The notes beneath the pieces were generated by a model that was not told the origin of the DNA, ran no database searches, and saw only the letters and a list, made by a program, of their open reading frames with translations. The position numbers were made by a program, and so were the translations under genes. From Streptomyces sp. NBC_00536 (lineage in GTDB: Bacteria > Actinomycetota > Actinomycetes > Streptomycetales > Streptomycetaceae), in assembly GCF_036346295.1 (NCBI RefSeq), contig NZ_CP107821.1, positions 1 through 64,000 on the forward strand: a stretch of DNA of 64,000 nt, given 5' to 3'. Within the stretch, counting starts at the first letter, position 1. Each line of letters opens with the position of its first letter. Shown here in pieces: positions 60,501 to 64,000 of the stretch.

Positions 60501-61330
60501 AGCTGGGCGTCCTCGATCCGGTTGGCGAAGTCCGCGGCCTCTGCCTTGCGTGCCGTCAGGGTCAGGCGGATGCCGGTGTCCGTGTGTATGACGCCCCAGC
60601 CGGACTGCTCGCGGCCGTTCTTCCGGATCGTCATGCGGCCGACGACAAAGTGGCCATTGCGGCTGAGCTGCGGCTTTTCGAGCTCGTCAATCAGCCCGGC
60701 CATGCGCTGGTTGTGCGAGGCCTGAGCCTTCTCGTCATCGGTGGACGGACGGAGCTTGCCGCTGGCCCAGTGCGCGCGGACGTCCTCCAGCGTCTTGAAG
60801 CGGCGCTTCGGGTCGCGGCGGGCCCGCTTGGGCGCGGGCTGCTGCTCGTCAGGCTCGTCGTCGTCCGGCTCGGGCCCGGCACCGTGGTCCTCGCCGTCGG
60901 CGTCGTCCCCGATGCCGTTGCCCTCGTCGTCCTGGGCGTGGGGGTCGTCGGGGGTGTCGCCCTGGTCACCGGCGTCCTCGGCGTCCTGGCCGGTGCCGCG
61001 CCGGCCGTCCGCCTGGCGGCGCTCGTCCTCGTCGCGGACCTTCTTCTTGCTCCGAGTCGGGGCGGTGCCGTCGGGGCGGGCAACCATCGTCAGCCGGGAT
61101 GCGTGGATATTCGACCGCTCGTGGGTGCTCAGGTTCTCCACGAGTACCTGGCGGCCGCCCAGGGAGCGCAGCACGCGCGCCATGCCGCCACCCCAGAGAC
61201 GGGCGATGCCGCCCGTCTCGATGAAGCGCCCCTTGCTGTCGCGGGGATGCAGATCCGCGTTCCAGGGACGACGGGCCCGCTTGGCTTCGAGGCGGGCGGC
61301 GATACGGTCAGCGGCGTTCGTGATCTGCAT
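45587..61330 (-). CDS. Giant polyvalent protein: DNA methylase plus SF2 helicase, virion-associated type
   Basis: About 5247 residues in one open frame. The start RDSKGRFIETGG, common in phage internal proteins, is followed by two Trp-rich modules. A DNA adenine methylase domain has VLEPGSGSGNFIGH (about 825) and LTIGNVPFGDYQVV (about 885, the NPPF motif as NVPF). An SF2 helicase has LLAHEVGAGKTAEMTMG (about 1557), VVVDEAHHYKNL (about 1732), FATATPISNS and QRNGRIIRQGN (about 2100). A third Trp-rich module, several SH3-like barrels (PGSVVTDADGREGVVTGANA), a membrane-active segment near 4840 (ARIVAGLVLLAQKLIALIAA) and a degenerate protease-like end follow. This resembles P1 DarB-type injected antirestriction proteins. 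ATG 61330 is chosen because a late promoter predicts +1 there; GTG 61348 and ATG 61342 are alternatives. Confidence 0.9.
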   Translation of the reverse strand: MQITNAADRIAARLEAKRARRPWNADLHPRDSKGRFIETGGIARLWGGGMARVLRSLGGRQVLVENLSTHERSNIHASRLTMVARPDGTAPTRSKKKVRDEDERRQADGRRGTGQDAEDAGDQGDTPDDPHAQDDEGNGIGDDADGEDHGAGPEPDDDEPDEQQPAPKRARRDPKRRFKTLEDVRAHWASGKLRPSTDDEKAQASHNQRMAGLIDELEKPQLSRNGHFVVGRMTIRKNGREQSGWGVIHTDTGIRLTLTARKAEAADFANRIEDAQLDGEPIDWNNPDSFKRLATPEGRAMAGRLAKESSQAFAERAAKKREGATARTKPATSPSPEAQAARQVTERTGAPAGNVAVGHVGPKQAAGDERGRPRNSEELREFWKRGGDQNPAGEDTEKAQAEALRRMANDPKLRIHLASHHGFAIVEDTSRSDDWRFTVMTAGSGRRMSGLGPHRLGRYGNFPDQETADRFALYLGSNLRDGDGRTLDWGSPDVAKELAAFRDKDGQPSNVAIWLLAGQFDRERGMNDSQAARFGRPAPAAGTEEREGTRDSAGAPAPSDDVTPQQAAGQPRDNQEEQGERVQGAGEGVLDDVPAGGAGRAGGDDAAGDVLRADQRGDRGADRGVPGRLPGGDGSGDGLPGGDGQREHGDDAGAGEGAARDGVQPGEGAGDRGSGDAEGEPAEDRSRVGFGSREQEQTAPQFQPPEDGRSLVPSGVAARVKANIAAIEVLRRLETENRPATAAEQETLARWSGWGATPQVFVPNPKPEFEPLQKKLRALLTDDEWEAAEGNTLNAHYTDPSMVQAVWKAVRELGFDGGNVLEPGSGSGNFIGHAPEGAHMTGIELDPITAGIAKALYPQADVRNEGFEKTRAADGTFDLTIGNVPFGDYQVVDLRHNKGGHNIHNHFILKSLDLTRPGGLVAVVTSRYTMDGSTPRAEDARMEMARKADLVGAIRLPTGAHRRTAGTDVVTDLLIFRRREKDKEYTSGRLRNGEVKPPEQRKKDDPPVWVHSVKVEDLPGQPDDEAEKLLAPDVHVNPYFLDNPQNVLGEMEVGHGMYGPGELRVVGDGDLDASLDKALKKAVSRAKASGLSYTPETGERRKVELLPEGSNRIDGHVEVAPDGTFTQVRDGMIRPYDVPSTQAEEARQLLGLRDSFKALVAEEGRADADEQLIETLRGDLKARYDKYHAKFGSLNRFEWAKRKSTDPETGAAVEKAYRKRPPMGGLLTKDPTMAILLSLDSFDANTGTSTPAAIFTKRQAKHRSIAERASSPEDAMAIVMEQHPTLNGEALGKVMGLSPEAAREKLLAARSVDPDTGQEYPLVFEPHNGGDLIPAADYLSGNVRKRLEEAQALAGEDARFEINVKQLEAVLPPDISPGEIDAPLGASWLGAGPVQQFLRERLNTNLVTVSYQGGSLWKVDAPDSIKKGRVAQQVWGVPGFNAVKLAETILTNGRIRVTYQDESGKTYLDEEATAAAQTKADEMREEFQDWLWATPERSDAIKRAYNYTHNNLALRSYDGQRRTMPGLAEWFKPHPHQHAAVARMVNEPAVLLAHEVGAGKTAEMTMGVMELRRLGLINKAAMVVPNHMLQQFTDEFAELYPESAANGRILSASSEDLQGRKRREFIARVATGDYDAVILTQNAFESIPMRPEVQLEYIKREAKALKRALERQKEQDQADKPGVRTDSRMVKEIQNRLRKLEAKITAKIEASKDTAGLYFEDTGIDYVVVDEAHHYKNLSTNSGIPGAGIEGSNRASDLDMKLEYLRRNTKSGRVVTFATATPISNSVTEAHTMLRYLRPDLLEAARVRDFDEFASTYGKIVSGVELAADGSGFKEVSRFAAFRNMPELLRIWKTVADVKNSDDLAEYLDTPDVASGKAITISVEPTEQMLAYQDQLAARARAVKGGDIDPRVDNMLKISSDGRKVSLDPRMVGLDEKGLKLSTAADNIRRIYEDTKDAVYPTSKNNPTPHGTPGGLQIVFLDMGTPKDPGKAKKKGKKGDSPASMDELAESPFPAYQELKELLVERGVPADKVRFIHEAKNDAEKARLFHDARTGKIAVLVGSTAKMGTGTNVQLRATALHHLDCPWRPADLEQRNGRIIRQGNMNPEVAIFQYVTEQSFDGFSWQTVARKAKFIRQLMKGNLTDRTVEDIPDGVFNAEQVTAISTGNPHLLEQANVKASLAILKRKLKGHERTIEGYKSTIQATERLSKATDQLVAQLQDVVKRKKNTRGDDFNATIGNTDFTKRDEASKALATAALAVLRQGQNDPRDSRPPTVIGRVGGIEVTAKYRMSWDNHGRVHQVDISIPDVPQSRHTYTEEDLRTESNLRITRLEDSLADVEKKIVRAQSHLRQEERAAATARERVKRPFEQAAELEAAERRSKLVSAIIREQSRQVSSPEAGKEKAARLEQLEHQLREARIAAGEDSGDIDDPAAAQDTDLLPRTPAPPSISTDEKGRPRILWPDAEAKKAAKEREKREKVQRAREERGETVLDPEQVSSELAALREEEPSAPDAGQPEQDAGEPSVSAVDQPDQDAGQTAEEEPQAGSNALVDLHAELHTVDAAETRLHKTGIETWGTGDRVPDGIKLIRRAVLDAVAAMNDGEYDTTERRLLDARESIELLRDSFDDDEQAVEAPLRELADAIDAYLPKHRDKRDSLPAPASDATDGKDSESEVTLDPEQVRADLDGLTRETAPDNGKTSEPAQSEPDGVPAADGTEESSSTGQADDAAEQPADAGDAPADAAQPEETPTPTPEPDAEGESTDQPSSPSESDRGALNDALATDSKADGEDVELLDPEQVSAGDYVRVQTQNTAGNPVVRSGFLLAEPKQVTASRDRKRIKAWRLYIGAEGESPSPRNAVTILLDGKVERMPAPAPALLSGGEDEGEQHTNTLGWKGAEDERERVGEHNGKPLEVGELHMRGNQVERVVYLDGKPIGRLNDANGSWRAYDQEGGSVADRFFSGSGGQWDHGRYVQPDPTRDAAVAIATAHESGARPKIRFLHSADQIPQAEAERLMASHLDPRLRPRWDVSDTERGRARVYVDDNWAGDIKGKRDQWQVVGEDGKPSGTVYPTKDAAAQALAKDSPLLNIARGPSFHFPAHPREVSEDRLNRWIEESERWLAEDAPDLPDTAHTPHWVRKNLEALKKHREQRADAHARDRESLGGEERINALVARAELHETDRSQPNADSEEFRVRADGEDVGGIHRFGGFWQAYASNRRQSDFYDRDQAIAFLVSNHDERDAERHNSDTADDSVSRDQEVGQQEPQAEAENQEEDRDGQAPRRRQNGGDGGDGGEGPPNTPDAHPPGENAGDDRRDGQGSGENQPQDRRREQQRRRRDRDRRKPDAAGGDPGGGQPPAPRLPKDDRDRDRNNHGESSSSGDLDGPGRLKTLLARYRSGDVPAPQGADPERHAEYLRQLASNDSLNLSPDGNLITWTNTGATWRFGVAANGLHLEGWEAPGDQIGGREGARLLAGEYERLRDENGDGINWAQPQLDAEALRQWRDSRGEPLTDAIDFVRDSFIRARTQQDGPDHTGSGIEESAESPDSPGAAAGTDSDASAVPTVGSAAGEAAAAENEGLGNDVDTSQERSAESGGVGGDSPAATARPEGDGGQSPAPEQKRETNDGAPSGDPELDLRPFWGPNEGGYGNVVSNEGAIRRFGSLERMQELTARATLPGPALPTDHGHEVWLDGRLLGSINDLDIYNRTLYPESYEPKWQVVPQFFPTFQEPIYRSREAAIAEMVLRGLKDGPPDTSRVTKEMASDFDRWHDMFFPKSLPAGDFTDEEVERYEALDGLLRALGAGRTVSGDVADDVATAIDELRWLEDRYNKPQDENVHISPRALERSLAKTLDHLRPEDPRAAHHRENQYRAAMQALADLITDDVLDQSEEVPVGELLDGDVVVRLSGVRASTGSMVTSTGYLRGMPRKVTLKRGGVKTRAYRVRVGQTPWEDGGREETITVPVDAMVFRRANLSDVEIREEQLRYGVAVGERAPEHRYDPDTDGIDYEGRARTQAQQAESVVETSNTGEAAALPDAGDETPDAPDVPEPAAASGEGRTSSDTAEPAVERPARPADTSPSAGRPEAEEGPAGDDAAPEPDAEPEPVDGRPAEWVKVSELGISDLVRIEGITKTGTPRTLAGYVVDGPKEITTVQARRVQGMYRVLIAETPDGRGKRESVWVMPDATAARATRDDNDRVQGAPETGAEADIRAGRISERVPTDRSGQGLFPGSVVTDADGREGVVTGANANSARVQFGDDRSDDTHSPTSLNVTDGGAARPSGWTADGHLVRPGNVVGDRNGNMLGTVEDVDGDTATVATPQGMEDRPATDLRVLGGLKDVDSGQPAKVGRLERVPVTDINKGDSIIVDGPDGMTTVEVTGKEEVSPTHTRITAVDTTSGELHSLDGGADATYMRALDAEGRPVRLGPEDAPDSQGEITSRELAPAVDPVDGPTVEPQLSPEERNAIADRGEAPTDSPDAQQAAARIANDLPVTAEQASALAEELRDGADTATPEGRAAQRAADHLDAAAGNDVEEAGTPEPGTVGTVGVGDTIALPGEFDRDTMAAYRVVQIQDVPGGVRVLTIEDEDGMRFKRSLTASDPLYQLPEPEAPTDDPDAEPRDPNPGPDTDQLRADYADAVVRAVIDNAIEGTNTPGSIHQLREQIAQQLTPESLRASMRQARNGALAAITNTGVEGDQHDELVRSLRPEASRARTDAIRAALRTVDDLEPLDGESEEDTARRAADLLRLIPEALRSRPDSAPDDGQSPVDEAVTQHADEAVGEALQAAASGGPLTDERRAAIVAQLAERMAATRAATAERIAANVPAGRRPGVLARIVAGLVLLAQKLIALIAAFLKALAKLWRSGRAGLRRVRERISRFRRGLMQRVRSWPETRRLRRLAAAADLPEHADGLPLGDRVAHWARLLPAPGRFGQVSRRARWYRPTTRSSLAAGQLPPVQDGVRWTAERAVDGGPGPQTLRHLAALRAAGQDVDQDVVARLAAAAPELGDDPHGTVRHATDYAESAERRLRDLEAAAAGGAPDADLEIAATRVEAQSARQEAARLQQSYAAALPGAVRDSIAEVREVGPGTTASLVTTPDSDPGAVRALTDVSQFIPRDWLSPTEARFIGARSGDAGGYDPDSRIATVADLGDGGRRAAAHALLAHLQQHYPDLLAAQEAFHFTRTHSGRTGARRRTSLDALLARLFRGRTEQGGTGDLVALGLGTLFSGSWYEDDDLRAFLLGLLATR
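59266..59595 (-). CDS. Nested gene in an alternative frame of the giant gene, 109 aa
   Basis: A GTG start lies 6 bases after AGGAGGAG. MSGYKALVKAFWTTYRPEAL, ETFFAQISAEIEELIAEYRD and NMATMRAREKALHEMVYSLE form a normal helical protein with Trp, Phe, Tyr, Met and Lys. G/C third positions follow this frame across all 330 bases. The giant frame over the same bases reads only a Gly/Asp/Arg/Ala linker. So this is probably a true small gene overprinted on a linker of the giant gene, or a separate gene between two genes that happen to share a frame. The function is not recognised. Confidence 0.65.
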   Translation of the reverse strand: MSGYKALVKAFWTTYRPEALAELAETTPPETFFAQISAEIEELIAEYRDGFREETAPGMDFREAMGSVNMATMRAREKALHEMVYSLEKEPGTEDLEMPRVSLPRIAAV

Positions 61331-61337
61331 GCGGCGG

Positions 61338-61371
61338 ACCATGCACACCGCAGGGGGTTAACGTCGCGGGC
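61338..61371 (-). promoter_or_regulatory. Late-type promoter for the giant gene, predicted leaderless
   Basis: Minus strand: -35 box GAGCCCGCGACGTTAAC, -10 box CATGGT; predicted +1 at 61330, the A of an in-frame ATG. Confidence 0.6.
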
Positions 61372-61395
61372 TCAAATTCACGGCCCGGAAACGGG

Positions 61396-61427
61396 CTCGG
61401 CCTGCCCCGCAGACGGGGCAGGCCGAG
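61396..61427 (-). terminator. Strong hairpin between the head genes and the giant gene
   Basis: A perfect 14-bp stem CTCGGCCTGCCCCG / CGGGGCAGGCCGAG with loop CAGA, about 20 bases after the stop of the small gene at 61447. No U-run follows, as often in Streptomyces. Confidence 0.7.
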
Positions 61428-61446
61428 ATCACGACCGAGGAGGTAG

Positions 61447-61584
61447 TCAGTCCGACGACTGACGATGTGGATCTACGCGGTTCCGTAGTGGTGCTGCGCC
61501 CGGGAGCGCAGAGATGGTGGTGCTCAGGTTGAACCGCCGTGCGGGCGTCATGTCCGCGGTGGTGCCTCGGTCGTACACCTTCAC
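61447..61584 (-). CDS. Possible 45-residue peptide between the membrane protein and the giant gene
   Basis: A GTG frame (MKVYDRGTTADMTPARRFNL, then STTISALPGAAPLRNRVDP and a short tail) keeps G/C at nearly every third position for its first 28 codons, then less so. It fills the gap after the small membrane gene and ends just before a strong terminator. The ribosome site is weak (GGCAGG). I do not recognise it; a longer frame up to 61767 overlaps the membrane gene and is not supported. Confidence 0.45.
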   Translation of the reverse strand: MKVYDRGTTADMTPARRFNLSTTISALPGAAPLRNRVDPHRQSSD

Positions 61585-61627
61585 CCTGCCACGGACCGCG
61601 GGGCGGAGCGCGACAACACGCCGACTC

Positions 61628-61873
61628 CTACATGGTCTCGGTGAGGATGTGGAGGAGGAACCACACGGAACCGCCCGCCAGCGCAATCGTGAAGATGGCC
61701 CTTCCGGCTTTCGAGGTGCGGATGCGGAACAGCCGGCGGGTGTTCTCGCTGAGGGTGTCGTCGTCACGCCGGTTGAGCAGGGTGATCGTCTCGTAGACGA
61801 CGAAGAACGCCGCCCACGCGGTCCAGAGAAGCGCGTTCATGTGGGAACGGAGGAAGCGGGCTACGCCTCTCAC
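61628..61873 (-). CDS. Small two-helix membrane protein, 81 aa
   Basis: It starts at a GTG after AAGGAG. Two membrane segments are visible: NALLWTAWAAFFVVYETITL and GRAIFTIALAGGSVWFLLHI, joined by a polar loop (NRRDDDTLSENTRRLFRIRT). It follows the portal gene by 43 bases. Small membrane proteins in this position occur in other actinophages, with unknown function. DNA entry, superinfection exclusion or lysis timing are all possible. Confidence 0.7.
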   Translation of the reverse strand: MRGVARFLRSHMNALLWTAWAAFFVVYETITLLNRRDDDTLSENTRRLFRIRTSKAGRAIFTIALAGGSVWFLLHILTETM

Positions 61874-61916
61874 GAGGGTCTCCTTGCTGGTCGTGGCGGC
61901 TGGCGCGGGCGGTGGA

Positions 61917-64000
61917 TCACGGGCGGGCGTCGAGGCGATAGCGAAGGCGGCATCGGCAGTTGATGGTCAGGTGGAGGGGGGCCAGCTGGTCGGCGGGGAA
62001 CCTCATGGGGTAGCCGTCCACCTGGAATGGGGTGCCGACGGGCAGGGTGGTGCCGTCTACGGCGGCGTGTGCGGCACGAACCCGGTCGTCGCGCCGTGTG
62101 ACCCAGGTGCGGACGATGTCCGGGCCGAGTGCCGCAGCGGTGGAGTCGGCTGCGCCATTGACGGTTGCGACGGCCGCGGTCTCGGCGATGGTGGCGGCGG
62201 CCCGCGGCCCCAGGTCGGTGAAGGTGGTCCGGACGAGCGCTACGAGATCGTCCACATCGTCTGCGGCAGTCTGCCCCTGCGCGAGCAGGGTGCTCAGGGC
62301 GTCGAGGAAGCTGCGGGCCGTCTGCTCTGCTGCTGCTACGGCGTCGAGCACCAGAGCAACGATGGCCCCGGACGCCGGTGTCGGCGGCTCGGTGGCGCCG
62401 AAGGCCGCAGCGGTGCGCTCGGCCGTCGTACGTGCGACTCCGGCCAGGGCCCTGGCCAGGGTGCTGTCGATCTCCTCCAGCCACCGATCCGTGCCGACGA
62501 TACGGTCGACGTCGAGCGCCGCCGTGCCACCGCGGGTGTCGCTGGGGCCGTCGTCCTTCCAGAAGGGCGTGCCCTTGCGGGCCTTGGGGGAGCGCAGGCG
62601 CGCGACGATGACGCCCTCCTGGCGGTCGAAGAGCGGTGCCAGTGCGGCGGCCACGGCCGCGTTCCCTCGGTCGAAGTCGGTATCGGTGACCTCGAAGGAC
62701 GGGGCTTCGGCGGCGGGCCCCGGCAGAGCCTTTGCCTGGATGCCGAGAGCCTGCGCGACGGCGGCCGCGGCTTCTCCCGGCGGTTGCACTTCGGCCTGGC
62801 GGGCAGCGGCGACAGCTGCGGTGGCCGCCGCAGGACCCTCGTTGACGGCGCTGCTGGCGCGAGCGGCATCCACAGCGGCGGCGGCGACGCCCGGTCCGGC
62901 CGTCTGGCCAGCGTCGGCGCGGGCCTGCGCGACGGCGGCCGCGGCATCACCGGAGGCGTCGGGCGCCGGCGGCAGCGCGGCGTTCGGGTCGGCGGGTGCC
63001 TGGCCGGGCGGCAACTGGCCGGGACCGCCCGGGGCGCCGGGGCCCGCGATGCCCAGGGCCGCAGCGTCCTCAGGCCGGGCGGGGACAGGCGCCTTCTGCG
63101 GGGAAATCCACAGCGCGCGGGTATGGGCGTTGTCGAAGACCGGGAGACCGGCTCGTCTGCGGTACTCGTCGACGGTGATCAGGCCGGCGTTCCACTCCTC
63201 GCGGGCCTCGGCGCGGCGCTTGCGGCGGGGCAGTTCCAGCGCCTCGACCGTGCTGGTGTCGAAGCGGATGGACAGGTCGAGGCCGCCGAGGTCGCTGGCG
63301 AACGCATCGGAGATCAGCTTGAGGTGGGGGAGCTCGGTGTGGATCCAGAACCCGTACTCCTCCTGCTCGGCGTTGTCGAAGGTCCGGCCGGACGCGTTGC
63401 CGGTGACGGACTCGGGGACGCCGAACGCGCCCAGGATCTCGATCTTGGCGTTCTGCGCGGCGGCTTCGTAGGCCATCTCGCGAGGGCGGGCGGCCAGGTC
63501 GACGTAGTTCATGCCGCCGGGCCCGGAGCCGACGACGGAGACGTGGCCGGCGAACTCGGACCCGGGCAGGAACCGGGCCTCCAGCCGGTCCATCTCCTTG
63601 TCGCTGAGGGAGGAGGTGTCGACGGCGACGATGCCGCCGGGGCGCGCGTCATTTTTGATGAACGCCACGTTGTAGAGGCGGGAGAGGTGATCCAGCTCGA
63701 TGCTGATGCCCGCGGCCTCCAGCGGGGTGGTGCCGGAGAACGGGTCGGTCGGGTGCGGGTCGCGGATCCAACGGACGCGTTCGGGGTCGAGCTCGCGGAC
63801 CTCCCCGTGGAGGGTGGTGAACTCGAAGTGGGCGATGTACTCACCGCGCGGGTCCGGCACGGGGATGACGCGGTCCGGGGGCAGCAGGTCCAGCCTGGTG
63901 ATGGTGCCTCGGTTGGAGCGGGTGACCTCCACGAAGGCGCCCCGCTTGGACAGCAGGATCTGCGCCGAGAGCCTCTTGCGGAACTGCGGGCCGGTCTCGA
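61917..64000 (-). CDS. Portal protein fused to MuF-like head morphogenesis domain (5' end outside window)
   Basis: The frame is open to the right edge (ETGPQFRKRLSAQILLSKRG upstream of the first visible GTG), so the start is missing. The portal part has SNRGTITRLDLLPPDRVIPV, WIRDPHPTDPFSGTTPLEAA, LYNVAFIKNDARPGGIVAVD and FGVPESVTGNASGRTFDNAE, typical of HK97-like portals. After residue 270 of the visible part comes a long Ala/Pro-rich insert. The C-terminus is MuF-like: TWVTRRDDRVRAAHAAVDG, GTPFQVDGYPMRFPADQ and LTINCRCRLRYRL with its CxC. The portal forms the DNA gate; MuF domains help head assembly and ejection of internal proteins. A terL gene is expected upstream, beyond the edge. Confidence 0.93.
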   Translation of the reverse strand, partial: ETGPQFRKRLSAQILLSKRGAFVEVTRSNRGTITRLDLLPPDRVIPVPDPRGEYIAHFEFTTLHGEVRELDPERVRWIRDPHPTDPFSGTTPLEAAGISIELDHLSRLYNVAFIKNDARPGGIVAVDTSSLSDKEMDRLEARFLPGSEFAGHVSVVGSGPGGMNYVDLAARPREMAYEAAAQNAKIEILGAFGVPESVTGNASGRTFDNAEQEEYGFWIHTELPHLKLISDAFASDLGGLDLSIRFDTSTVEALELPRRKRRAEAREEWNAGLITVDEYRRRAGLPVFDNAHTRALWISPQKAPVPARPEDAAALGIAGPGAPGGPGQLPPGQAPADPNAALPPAPDASGDAAAAVAQARADAGQTAGPGVAAAAVDAARASSAVNEGPAAATAAVAAARQAEVQPPGEAAAAVAQALGIQAKALPGPAAEAPSFEVTDTDFDRGNAAVAAALAPLFDRQEGVIVARLRSPKARKGTPFWKDDGPSDTRGGTAALDVDRIVGTDRWLEEIDSTLARALAGVARTTAERTAAAFGATEPPTPASGAIVALVLDAVAAAEQTARSFLDALSTLLAQGQTAADDVDDLVALVRTTFTDLGPRAAATIAETAAVATVNGAADSTAAALGPDIVRTWVTRRDDRVRAAHAAVDGTTLPVGTPFQVDGYPMRFPADQLAPLHLTINCRCRLRYRLDARP

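Noticed and set aside
53378..61462. A 2694-codon open frame on the plus strand opposite the giant gene
   Set aside because: It mirrors the G/C third-position pattern of the minus-strand gene, has no ribosome site or recognisable domains, and reads as Gly/Ala/Val/Arg/Leu-rich sequence.

Overview
The window is high-GC DNA with Streptomyces-type codon use (G or C at almost every third codon position) and proteins typical of actinobacteriophages. I read it as most of a phage-plasmid of Streptomyces or a close relative. It is a siphovirus genome that also carries plasmid maintenance functions: ParB and ParA, a second ParB-like protein, a DUF2637 transfer-type membrane protein, a toxin-antitoxin pair and an iteron-like array. 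I saw no integrase, excisionase or clear immunity repressor, no tRNA and no CRISPR array. Streptomyces phage-plasmids such as pZL12 are known precedents, but no similarity search was possible here.

Layout, left to right. 1-4.6 kb: edge of an ATPase gene, small minus-strand genes, then a plus-strand cassette of a sigma-70-family factor, a small overlapping protein and a Pro/Thr-rich membrane protein. 4.6-7.5 kb (minus): SSB, amidase endolysin, small-terminase candidate, ParB-like nuclease-fold protein. 7.9-14.5 kb (plus, early/replication): unknown protein, WhiB, winged helix, replication-initiator-like protein, DnaC-like ATPase, DUF2637 coiled-coil protein, unknown, ERF recombinase. 14.5-15.1 kb: two inverted arrays of GGGTTCG-type repeats around a palindrome, the best origin candidate. 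16-64 kb (minus, late): read right to left it runs portal-MuF, small proteins, a 5.2k-residue polyvalent methylase/helicase, protease fusion, major capsid protein, HTH and metallophosphoesterase, decoration protein, SGNH-hydrolase fibre, connectors, tail terminator, major tail protein, tail chaperone, tape measure, Dit, minor tails, fibre, membrane protein and holin candidate. Two plus-strand cassettes interrupt this module: parB-parA (29.7-32.1 kb) and a toxin-antitoxin pair (44.6-45.1 kb).

How it works together (inference). Late genes appear to share one bipartite promoter. Its -35 box (GSCCGVGACGYWAGC) and -10 box (SAYNNT) lie at fixed spacing in front of about 14 late transcription units on the minus strand, including terS and the amidase. 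At five genes the predicted transcription start is the start codon itself, with no ribosome binding site, so those mRNAs should be leaderless. Six copies of a 15-bp palindrome (GTTCCCANTGGGAAC) are scattered around parBA, in the origin array and inside structural genes, and are the best candidates for a dispersed centromere. The strongest novel items are this promoter system, the giant polyvalent protein with a nested gene, and a prohead protease fused to a 2H phosphoesterase.
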